DNA of 60,000 bases. Origin: Symbiodinium natans (Eukaryota; Sar; Dinophyceae; Suessiales; Symbiodiniaceae). The number at the start of each line of letters is the position of its first letter. Positions within the stretch are counted from its first letter, which is position 1. A program made the translations under genes and the position numbers. The stretch covers positions 250,001 to 310,000 of the forward strand of contig CAJNDS010002462.1 of assembly GCA_905221605.1 (NCBI GenBank). Reading direction: 5' to 3'. Shown piece by piece: positions 13,009-24,200 of this stretch. The notes beneath the pieces were generated by a model. That model saw only the letters and a list, made by a program, of their open reading frames with translations. It made no database searches and had not been told where the DNA came from.

Positions 13009-16000
13009 ATGGAAGACTTGAAAGGGCTTGCCCTTTCCAAGCAGCTGGTGGTCAAGACCCTCCTGGGGTATGGAATCTTTGGTGCTGCGTCCCGGCTAGA
13101 TCGGTTTGGGATTGCTGCCCGAGTTGTGCAGTTGCTACTGATCACGTGAGACTGTCAGGTTCAGGTTCTGTACCGCCTTATCTGGGGATGGAAGGCATCC
13201 TCTCGAATGAAAGACATCCTGCAAGATGTGCCGGCCACGAAGGGGGACGGACATGATGCGCATGCAGGCTGGCTCAAGGACAATTTGCCCTGTTGTTTTT
13301 GTAGTGCTTTGCCAGACATTTAAAATGTGTGTGCCATTTGCGTAGCTCATATGGTCGGAGGACTTCCTGGCAAACGTTTATAGAATTCACGATTGGCGTG
13401 TTGAAATTTGCGAAGGGCAACCGGTTTCCAAAAACCTCGGATTCAGCTGGCACCCTGGTCTTTACACTCTGATCGCCAACGATCCTGACATCGTGCGCCA
13501 CATCCTAAAGGACGAGTTTAACAAGTACACTAAGCCGGATTTGGGCTATGATCCCTTCTTCTTCTACTTGGAGGAGCCTGTTCAGATGTTGATGACCTTC
13601 TGAGATGCTGAGAGAGTGCCTGCTGCAGTCTCAGATCGGGCCCTTGCCTTTGGGGAGCTCCGCACTGTGGTTCTCTTGCGTTCGAGCAGGAGTTCTTGGG
13701 CGAGGGTATCTTCGTGAGCAAGCATGGCCTAGGCCGGCTCAGTGCATGTTTTTCTGGCACAGTGCGCAGTCTCACGAAGTTTCATGGGCCTGTTCGAAGG
13801 CTCCGAAGACCGCGGCGAGGGCTGGGGTCACATGCGCAAAGTTTCATCGCAGATCTTTAGCCGGAAGATTTTCAATTCCTTGCCGCTCAGCATGCCTTGG
13901 CGAGAGGAGTCTAGGGGACTTTTTGCGAGTCTTGCGCAACTGCCCCCGAGCTTTCCGAGGATGCAGGAGGTCTTCGTGGAGAAAGCAGAAGTGTTGCGAC
14001 GATTTTTGCAGAGATCTCGAGACCTGGGGACCCAAGTGGACTTGCAGTCATGCCCTTGGGCAGCTTCATGCACCTCTTTTCCCGTGGCAATCTTGTTCTC
14101 GAATCTTGGGTCTGCTTCCAGGGGTGCTGTAGCATTCTGTCTAAGCCCATTGAGAGTCTACTGGTTTGTGGGTTCTACACAGCTTCATTGTTTGGGCTCC
14201 TTGGTTCGCCATGCCTGACAAGGCTTCTTTAACTTCACCTTTGACAGTATCATGCGGATCTTCTTTGGTGAAGATTCCAACACAGCTGTTGGGGTGCCCA
14301 ACATGTATGGCAAGGCCTCCGCGACAGGTAGTATGTTGTATGCATGACATGTTCAGGGTATGTTCTTAACCTGCGCGAGGCCTTCGATACCGCACACAGA
14401 AATATGCGAGATCACGCTGTCAGTTCACTTGCGTCTTACCTCTTCTTCAGCACGTTCTTGCCGTGGCCTTTTGGTGGCCGACACGGACGGGACGGTAAAT
14501 GTGCAGACTCTTCTGCTCATGTCTCTGCTTGTACAACTTAATCAGGAAGTTTCTGGGCACACATCGGCGTAAACCCATGCAATGCTTGAGCGGATGGTCT
14601 CGTACACAAAATATTTATGGACAAACGCTGCTGCAGGAGGGCTGGCTCGTTGGCTTCGGGACCGATTCTCATCGAGCTGCCATGACGGCATTCTTCAGTT
14701 TGGTTTTGTTTCTTATGTGCGAAAATCATGCCGTTTTCTTGTATCGATAGTCAACCTTGCTCCTCGCCTCCTCCAAGTATCCCTGGAGTGCCCAAGAAGC
14801 CCGCAGAGGTCCCGCCAGTACCCCGAAAGTGCCCAAGCCCGCGAGAGAGTCTTCCTGAAGCGTCCACCCCCTCAGAAGCGCACCGAGAGTCGCGTCGAGT
14901 ATTCCTTGAGTGTCCATCTCAAAAACACTCAAGACGATCCCACCGAGTATTCCAGCGCCCAGCCATCGCCGAGTATCCCGAGTGGCAGAGAGTCCTAGAG
15001 CACCTCCACCTGCAGAGAGTCCCATGTCCAGTATCGTCAGCTGCTTGTTTGTTGTCAGCTATGTTTAACTTACAGACCTCTATTCAACTGCCGTGTGTCT
15101 TTATCCTTGGGAAAAAATGGGCTTGCTGCCGGTCGCCTCGCCTGGGCTCAGCTGCGCCTGGCTCCGTTCGCCCAGTCTTAGCCTCGCACAGCCCACTGCC
15201 AGAGCAACCTTCACGGAGAAGAAGAGAGCTTGCGTCCGCATTGCATTGAAAATAAGCGCATTCGCTTCCTTGTCGCCTAGGCTACTGTTATTGGAAGCTG
15301 GATAGTTGAACCGCGAAGTACCTTCAGACACGCCTCGAAGAGTCCCGCCGAGTATCCCTGGAGTGCCCATCCCCAAAAGCCCGCAGAGAATCCGATTTTG
15401 GAGGGCCCACCCCCGAGTAACCCTGGAGCGCGAACCCGAGAGTAGCATGAGCAGCCCGGAGGGAGTCCCGCTGAGCATCCCTCAACGAAGCCCGCGGAGA
15501 GAGCCTGCGGACAGCATCCCAGAGAACGAAGGTATCCCTGGACTCCGAGGTGTGGAGAGTCCGCGACAGAAGCCCTCAGTAGTCACTCTCTGAAACCGGC
15601 AGGATGGTTCCCACATCAGGTAGCTGTAGGGTCCTGTAGGGTGATGATGATCGAAGTAAACATTTGGGCTATTGTTTTGTGGCGCCGAGTCGGGTTCAGT
15701 GGAGCTGCAGGTTTCCGGAACATGAAGGCAGCAACCCGGGTGCTCGATCGGGAGGCTCTGTGGGCGGACACTATCGTTCTAATTTCCTGTCTGCGCAGTC
15801 AGTCGAGCGAGCGTTTGATCATGAATGGCAGTTGTCCTGCTGTCGCGCTGCTGCATGCCTTTTGGCTTTCATGTGCAGCATTGAGGGCAGACTGTAGTCC
15901 TTTCTATCTCCTTTTTTCAGAAGTGTAGCTATAGTCCCACAGTGGCCCAAAGACGCAACTTGTGTGCAAGGCAGATCGCCTGGTTAAGAAGTGTCGTCAA

Positions 16001-17487
16001 GATCCCAAATTGGGTGAGCGACGAGACTTGCTGGCTCTGTTTATCCAGGCCAAGCAGAGAGGTGTTTTGTTTATATGTATATTCCATGTCACTTCTTCGA
16101 CGTGGCGATAGCTGCTGCAAACCGATGCTTCGTCAAAGTGCTGTGCCGTGTGCGACCGTGAGCGCAGCCTGTACTTATCAAGTCATGGAAAATATGTGAT
16201 CTCCCTGCCACAGGCGAAGTTCAGCACCGATTTTGTGAAGCAGATGGTGCTTCACTTGATCATTGCTGGCCGGGATACCACGGCTTGCCTGCTGCATCTC
16301 GTCTAATCTGCAGAGGAACTATGGATGGACACTGACCAGAATTTCCCCGGTGACCCCGTTCTGTCATTTTCCCGTGACATCCTGCAACTTCTAGAAACGA
16401 ATCTTCCACACACTCATTCACGCGAGCGGTTTGAGGCAGGTGCCTTCACTAGTTACATTGAAGCATAATCGCCACGCATATGGTCAATGCTGAGGTCATG
16501 GACGTTCTACGAACTCACACGCAACCCGGATGTTCAGGCCCGACTTCACGACGAGATCATGCAGAAGATGCCGCCAGGTACAGTCTTCAGTTGGCATTGG
16601 CATGCATGCTTGGGTTGGGTATCCGTGCGCGTGTCAGGTGCCAAGCTGGACATGAAGAGCTTATCGGTGTCTGGGAAGCAGCGGCTAGCCCGATGATCAA
16701 AGAAAGAGGCGTCAAGCTCAGGCAAGCGAGATGCCTTACCTCAACGGCGTGATCTACGAAGCTCTTCGGCTTTGGCCTCCAGTTCCCTTCGACCCAAAGA
16801 TGGCCTTTGAGGACGACATCCTTCCTGGCGGGTGCCCGTGAGGAGAGACATGAGACACATTGCGACATTATGCCCTGCACGCAGAATCAGTTGCATGAGT
16901 TGACATAGACACTGCGAATGCTCAGGTGGAAGGTGCCAGCCTATGCACAGGTGGCTTACAGCCCATACAACATGGGTCGTGATGCAAAGAGATACCCAGA
17001 ACCTGAGGCTGCTCGGCACGCGGCACGAGCATGATTGTGTTGTGGACGTGTTTTTCGCAGGTGTGAGTGAGTGAAAGACATGTTCGGCCGACAATTTGGG
17101 GCATGCATGGGTCCTGGGCAGAGTATTCCGAGGGAAGCAATCATGTGGAAGCTTTATCGCAGGCATTCCGTCCAGAGCGATGGATTCCGTTCAGGGCTCC
17201 GTCTCAGCACGAGTTCCCAGTTTTCCAAGCTGGACCTCGACTTTGTCTTGGCATCTTGTCTTAGATTTGTTGTCGTGCGCTGGCAGTACTGGAAAGCCGT
17301 AATGCCCAATCTAGGCATGGACATGGCGATGTTTGAAGCAAAGACCGCTGCTGTGGAGCTGCTGCGGCACTGCCGGTTTGAGATGGTGCCGGGACAGGAG
17401 ATCACCTATGGTGACAAAATCACTTTGGACATCAAGAGCAATGGCAAGGAGGAATTCTTTGTTCATGTAAGGGGCTGGCCAGCGTGA
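13009..17487 (+). CDS. Cytochrome P450, CYP86/CYP704-like (copy A)
   Basis: A haem-thiolate monooxygenase. Clan 86 members mostly hydroxylate fatty acids at the omega position on the ER membrane. Exon 1 (13009-13145) starts with ATG and gives a hydrophobic N-terminus (LVVKTLLGYGIFGAA). Later exons show the full P450 core in order: DPDIVRHILKDEFNKYTKP (about 13450-13530), FLGEGIF (13690-13713), HMRKVSSQIFSRKIFN (about 13830-13881), MQEVFVEKAEVLRRFL (from 13960), FFNFTFDSIMRIFFGEDSN (from 14223), the I-helix AGRDTTACLL (16214-16293), SWTFYELTRNPDVQ (16495-16577), the ExxR K-helix EALRLWPPVP (16722-16831), PERW, and the haem loop FQAGPRLCLG (17163-17250). The last exon, 17315-17487, ends in TGA. 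From the I-helix on, reading phases join exactly, so the gene looks functional. Introns are GT-, GC- and GA-AG. The middle (about 14485-15970) and the exon 1-2 junction are unresolved. It starts 256 bases after the coiled-coil stop and is paralogous to copy B downstream. Confidence 0.9.
14770..15590. repeat. Imperfect repeat pair inside a large P450 intron
   Basis: Two blocks, about 14770-15020 and 15310-15590, share units such as GTATCCCTGGAGTGCCCA followed by AAGCCCGCAGAG. They are separated by about 280 bases of other sequence. Within each block, variants of GAGAGTCCC and GAGTATCCC recur. In one + frame both blocks give proline-rich peptide with PPSIPGVP in common, but the frame is broken and no P450 has such a segment. 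I read it as a minisatellite-like repeat in the roughly 1.5 kb intron of copy A. Confidence 0.6.
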
Positions 17488-18212
17488 TGACCAAGGACGG
17501 GGTAATGGAGGGTAATGGAGAAATGATCTGTTCAAGGGAGCCTTGGTTTCTTTGGGATCACGAGACGACTTGCTTATTGGCTTCAAGTTTCGTTGCTTTT
17601 GCGAAGGAGCAGACCATCAGACCGTGCGCAGACTGGGGAAGCCTGGGACGCCTTGCAGCAGACGGCTTGTTTGAGCAGGGAGGCCACCAGAACCAGCCCA
17701 CTTTTGAATTATTGCGGCCGGATCTTGGGCAACCTACGTACCTGTGATACAGAAGGCAGCCACATGAGCTATGCCACGTGAAGGAAAAAGGACAGCGTGC
17801 CTGCCTTGCGGAGGGTGTCTGCCGGAGGGTGCCAGCGGGATGGTGCCGACCTACCCCTGGGTTGGGCGAGTCCTCAAGGAGGTTTAGTGGGGAGCTTGTG
17901 AATTGCAAAGCTAGAGTCAGACTCATGGTGTCAGTGCACGAGCACGGTGGTGAGCAGCTCTTGGGTTTCTGTGCCAGCGTTTCGCGCGATGTGTTTCGGG
18001 AACTAGTGTGTTGCAAACGATTGCAAAATGCACCTTGTATAGAGTGCCCACGAAGAGTTGCGCCACCCTTGTCAAGCTGTCTCAAGCTTTTGTTGAAGTG
18101 GTCTCATGCCTACCCAAACCCATACGAGTGTCGGGCCTTTGTAAGTCCGAAGCAAGGGGCAACAGCTTTTGCCATTGGGCGTTTTCTAAAGGCTCCACAA
18201 CCTTTGCATTGC
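17488..18212. other. Spacer between the two P450 genes
   Basis: About 725 bases between the copy A stop and the probable copy B start. I see no motif-bearing frame, no repeat and no recognisable regulatory site. It presumably contains the 3' untranslated region of copy A and the 5' region of copy B. Confidence 0.6.
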
Positions 18213-21200
18213 CATGGAAGAGACACGATCACAGCCTCGGCTTGCCGACGCCTTGTCGAAGCAGCTGCTGCTGAAGGGCTTGCTGGCCTACAGCCACTGG
18301 ACTTACTGGACTTGAAGCGGTGTGATCATGGAAGCACGCCTACTTCTTTTGCAATCTTTCGCATTGGTTCTACATGCGCCTGCGGGCCTGAGGTGCATTC
18401 GGTGCTTGCCAGGCCTTTCTCCTAGAACAGCGCTGCCGACCCGAGCAATCGAATCTGCGTTTGTGTGCCCCTCCCTTCCCAGTCAAATTGGCATGTTCCA
18501 AAGGTCCTGTACCGTCTGCTCCGTGGATGGAGGGAGTCCTTGAGGATGCGGGAATCTTGGATGGAAATGGTGTTGAGCTCGCGTCAGATAGCTTCAAGCC
18601 ATCCGAACGATGCTTATGACCTCGTTTCTGTTATCCCTCTTGTGTTGCATCAGACTGCACGCAGCACTTGGCACTTTTGATGAGACCAGGAAGAACACCC
18701 TCGAAACCACCCGAAGCTCTAAAGCATGCCTGGGCAGACTGCGGGCGGGTGTGCGTCTGCCACGCAGAAGTGGGAAGCTTGGGGAAGCTTGCGCTCAAAA
18801 GCTTGACCAAGGACATGCTGGCCGACATTCCGGCAAGCAAGGGCAGCTCAGCCAAAGTTCAAGTTGGCCACGGTTTTTTTCCCGTCATCTTTTGGGCCGC
18901 CCGGTCTTCGGGCTCCCTGGCCCCACGGTCCCCCGGCGCAAACTTGCTTCCAAGAATTTCGGTCCGCCAAGGGACGTTCCGTATATCACCGTTCATTCCT
19001 TCAAAACCCATATCCTACCCAATGCCATACGAGCATTGTGATTGCGAATCGGGGGGAAGAGCTGCCCGCTCCTCCCAACCCCCAACCCCCCTGCTCTCTT
19101 AAGCTGCGCGAACTTGCTTCAAAGAATGTCGGGCCATCAATGAACACCCCTTCAAAACCCAGATGAATCACTTCAACAAATATCATGCGAGCATTGTGTT
19201 AGCAGAAATGGGGCAGGCCCTTGCTGTTTATAGCAGCGCAACAGCGCAAGCTGGCTTGAAAGCACATCAGGAGGAGCTCCTTCGAAAGGCATGCGCATCC
19301 CTTAGTTATGAGATGTTGCACACCTTTCACGCGAGCATTGTCTTTGCAAGGAAAGATTGAGATATGTACGAGCATTGTGTTTAGAAACGCGAGGGGGCGG
19401 AGTAAAAATCCTGAGCTGTTGCCCAAGACACGTTCCGATACAACAATTGAAGGTGTCGAAACCTACAAATCTTTCCCAGCACTGGGGAAAATTTCAACCC
19501 AAACTCGAAAACAAAATAGCTTTTCTCCAAGTATAGAGTTTACGTTTGAAAGACGAGTGAACACAGAACAGGACAAAAGGGCGCAACAAGAACTCCACCC
19601 GAACGAAGCGGTGCTAGTCTTCGTTACCTTCAAATGGGAAGATCTGCCGCAGTTCGCGCAGCGTCAACTCCAAAGGCAACGAAGCTCCGATGTCTTGGGT
19701 CAAAGAGATGAGGAAAAACTTCCATCGAGCCGCTCGGCAAATACTCTCATGTTGGTAGCATAGCTGTGCTCGGATGTTGCAGTACGTCTTCATCCACCTG
19801 CTGTGGCTGATAGCACTGAAGCAAGGCCCTGCGGTTAGTTTTGTTCAGTTACAATGTATTTCGCATCAGGCAAACGACTGGCGCTATGAGATATGCGAAG
19901 GCATGCCCATTTGCAAGAACGTGGGCTTCAGGCGCCGGAAGAAGTAACAAAGGGGGGAGGGTGAAGAGACCGGGCTTTCTGTTTGGCGTCTCCCGAGGTG
20001 GAACCCTGGAGGTTTCCAGGTAATTTGTGGCGAACCTGACATGGTCCGCCACTTCTTGAAGGATGCTTTCGACACGTCGCTTGGATGCACGATGAAGCGA
20101 AACAGGGTTTTGACTCCGCCTATAGAGTGTGCATGGGTTCTCGAGTCTGCAGGTATACGAAGGGCGTGCCTTCTGGAGAAAACCCCTTCTTCATCTACTT
20201 CCAGGTGCTCAGAATGGCTCGTGCAGCAGTAAGGTGAGCGGCAGCATGCGGAAGCAATCAAGTGTAGGCGTTGTGCACTGTCAGGAATTCTTGGGCGATG
20301 GGATTTTCACTGTCAGGCAGCAGTCGCCAGAAATATGCACCTCCCCACTAGTCTGTGCAAGTTAGCATGTGAGTTGTGTGTGTGTGCAGCTGCTTAGATG
20401 GCTTAGATGAGCTTAGATGAGCTTTGGATCGTGGTGCATTCTAAGATTCTACCTGCCCGGCTACTCTGTACTAGTTCTCAAAACGAGAACAGTGCTTCGC
20501 TGAGAGGCATGGTTTGGGCTCTGACGATGACGGGAAAGCCTGGACGCAGATGCGCAAGATCTCAGCTCAAATCTTCAACAGGAAGAACTTCAATTCCCTG
20601 TAGCTCGGCTCTTTCTTACTCGTTACACCGATTGTGCGCGACCCCGTGGAGCCTCTTGCACTCCTGCAAGGATGCAAGACGTGTTCGTGGAGAAAGCCGA
20701 GTCGCTGCGATCGTTTCTTTCGCGCCCGGAAGTACAGAAGGCGAGCTCTTAGCTCTTTCGTAGTGTCTTCAGCTTGGGATGGCTCTTCTTGGCTCGCTCG
20801 TTCCCTCATTAGAGTTGACAGGAGCCTGTTGACCTGCAGATGGGTGACTTGGCTCACGCTTGACGCTTGACAGGTTCTAGTGAGTCTGAGTTCGCCATGC
20901 CAAGGGTTCTTCAATTTTACGATGGACAGCATCATGAAGATCTTCTTTGGGGAAGACTCCAGCACTGTAATGGGCAAGCAGAACAGATACGGCGAGGCTT
21001 TTGACAACGCGCAGGGCGCCATGCGTCAGCACATGGTCAAGTCCATATCCTTCAACCTCATCGCCAGTACGTTCTTGCCTTGGCCCTTCTCGAGCCCTAG
21101 TGGAGGAGGCCGGGCTTGGGGCTCAATCTTATTTGTTGAGTTTTTTTTGCGATTGTTGCTTTCAGTTGTGCCATTTAAACATGCATTACCTAGACTAACA

Positions 21201-24200
21201 CTGTGAGGTGCTGTTGCGCATTGGGGGGGAGGGGAGGGCTCTTCGGATGCATCATCGAAATGTTGCAGATCCGTTTGGGTTGCCGCGTGTTTCTTTTTTT
21301 TCTCCTGACCATCTCAACCGTAAAGGAGTCTCTCACTGGCGCCTGTTCATGACTCGGTGTCACGGCTGCTCTGTGGCGGCAAGCCAAGGTGATCTTCTCT
21401 ACGCTGTCGGATCCGAGGATCTAAGACGGACTAAGACGACGGCAAAGAATCGCAAACAAGGAACAGCTAAGCTGAAGGATGACCAGACTCCCGTCTATCA
21501 AATCCGGAGCTACGATGATGCGACAAATCACACAACCCTGCCCCCTCACTGGAACATGTCCAACAGCCATATAGTATGTGGACATGATGGCATAGGAGTT
21601 CAAAGCCAGAGTCATCACATCGGACCCAGCAGAGAGCAGCACCACGCCGCTTATCACGGTCGGCGCCTGAACTAACGGGTCACTGCGCTGAGCTTGTGCC
21701 ACATCGTCTGTAAGCCAACCCACACCCGGACACTCGAAGGGCAATAGAACAGCTCTGTAATGGCTCTCTGCAAAGCGGCTACCTTCATGGATGCTGAAGG
21801 CCCCAATCTCAAATGAAAGTCGACCTGACGGGAGTGTGCATCCCTGAAGACAGGCAGGCCTCACAACACGCAAATGATGTCCGGAACATCAGAACGGCAA
21901 ACCCCATCTTCACCGGAGATACTTATCACCCGCGCTGCATGACTGACAAGCTCATGCCTCAGCTGTTTGCCCACCGTGTCTCTCGCCTCCCATTCAAGTT
22001 TACATGGAATGCAACTGAGACGTGGTATAGCAAACTCCAAGAAGTCTGCAACATCGTGCTGAAGATGCATACTGTGCCATCCCACTAAGCACCACCGGAG
22101 ACCCATCCATGTTGTTGGATTTGAGCCAGCACTTACGAATGTCATGGCACCCACCAATAAAACAACGGGCCTGCATGACATGCTTCTGTAAAGCCGACAG
22201 GACTGAAGCCCGACGCACGATCTGGGCCGACTTCGTCTAGCTTTGCCGGTTGCGAACTGGGATCTACATTATGTTAAAGTCGATTCGCGACTCCGCCTCC
22301 CCGGTGTAACAGGTCCACCTATTTAGCAACGTGAGACCCCAAGGAATTCATCAGCGTCTTTGGGAGACTCACGTTCCATCACGCCGGGGCCCACATGAGG
22401 GGAACAGGGCGGGACATTGCAGTTTGCATCACCACCCGATAACCATCGTATTCCACAGTGGCATCCCCTTAGTATGCAGTGCTCGCCAGACCGAGCCGTG
22501 ATGTTTCAGGTTTTCAGTTTTCATGTTGATGGCAATACACCACATCAATGCAGCTGCGAAGCCCCCTGCGCAAGAACATGTAGTGTCCTTCCTTGTGCAA
22601 TCGTTCGGTCGGGACATGGCTTCCACATGTTTGCTTTCCCGAGTGCGATGCCGAAGCAATTCGCTGCTTGTGGGCGCAGCCTTTCCGCGAGCCTGCTTCT
22701 GCTTCAACTCGACTTCTTGGTCTTGAAAACTCTTGTCCCATTCCAGGTTTCACTGGGAGCTCTCGCCCCCAGCCACCGGCACAGAAGCTTCATGTGGAGA
22801 TGCGGTAGCTCAGAGCATCTGGGGCTTGAAAAACATCCATGGATGCTGCAATGAACGTTTGGACCTGTCGAAGGTTGCATTGCAACTAGTTTGACAAAAA
22901 CTTTTCAAGGTACCTAGTGTCATTCACAGCATGTGGAGCTTAGAAACATCTGTGCGTGCCTCAGTTCAAGGCAATTTGGAGCAGTTTGCAACCCTGGAAG
23001 ATTCGAAGGGACCTAGAAACGCTCGGAATCCTGCAAACCTACTTCATAGTAGAGAGCAGCGCAGTCGAGCTGCCCAACCGTGATGGAACGATAGAGAAAT
23101 TCCCGAAACAGCAAGGCTTTGGGTTCTTTTGATTCTTTTCCCAGCAGAAACCAGGAACGTCACGCACCTGGCTGGAATGCGGCGAAGTGGGGCATGGGTT
23201 GGGATGCAGATCTTTTCCTCCATGTTGGGGTCTTCGCTGGTACGAAGTTGTCGTAGTTTTTGATGCTAGGAAGTACGTTGATTTTCAACAGAAGCAGAAT
23301 GTTAAGGACAAATTGAACCGCACAAAAAGAGAAGTGTCGGAGACCTTTGCCAGTCCATGAAACGTCCGAGTGCCTGGGCAGCGCAGGATTAGCGCGGATG
23401 CTTTGGGATGCCACGTCTCCCACGTATCGGGAGTTTACATCCGAGCTGGCTGTCATCCATGATGAAGCCGACAGACGCCGCCTCATCCACTGTTCAAGTC
23501 TTCGGTCCGTCCTCTTGGATCTGTTGCGTCTACGAAAGCGGTCTCGAGTTTAGACTGCCTGCAAGAGAGAGTGCTCTGCAATGCTGAGGATTGGTGAAGG
23601 AATGCTTGGCTGACCCCAAGTTCGAAACTCGTCGGGATCTCCTCGCTTTGTTCCTGCTGAGCAATAATTAGCACACAGGAGACATGTCGGCTGGTTGCCA
23701 ATGGTTGACTCCTCGACCCTTCGAAGCAAGTCCTCAGGTTTCTACAGGCCCAGAAGGAGATCAAATTCACAACCCAGTTTGTGAAAGACATGGTCCTGAA
23801 TTTGATCATTGCTGGTAGGGACACAACTGCATGTCTCCTGTGCTCCGCTTAGCTCCAGGGATGTGAGGCAATGTGTACTTTGAGATGTGTTCTTGGCTTG
23901 AGTTGCGCGGCATCTGAACTTTGAGGTCTTGGATGTTCTACGAGATTTCGCGGGACCCAGAAGTCCAAAAGCGTCTGCATGATGAAATTGACAGGAAGTC
24001 GCCGGCAGGCGGCTCGTCCGAAAGTTGCCATCGCTGCGAAAGATCATCCTGCAGCTCAGTGCAACCGATGCTTTTGCCTTGTGATGGGCGTGTCGAGGCA
24101 CTTCGATGGATCTGAAAAGCTTGTCGCACAATGAGTTGCCGTACCTGCATGCGGTGATCTACGAAACATTGCGCTTGTGGCCGCCGGTTCCCGTGGACTC

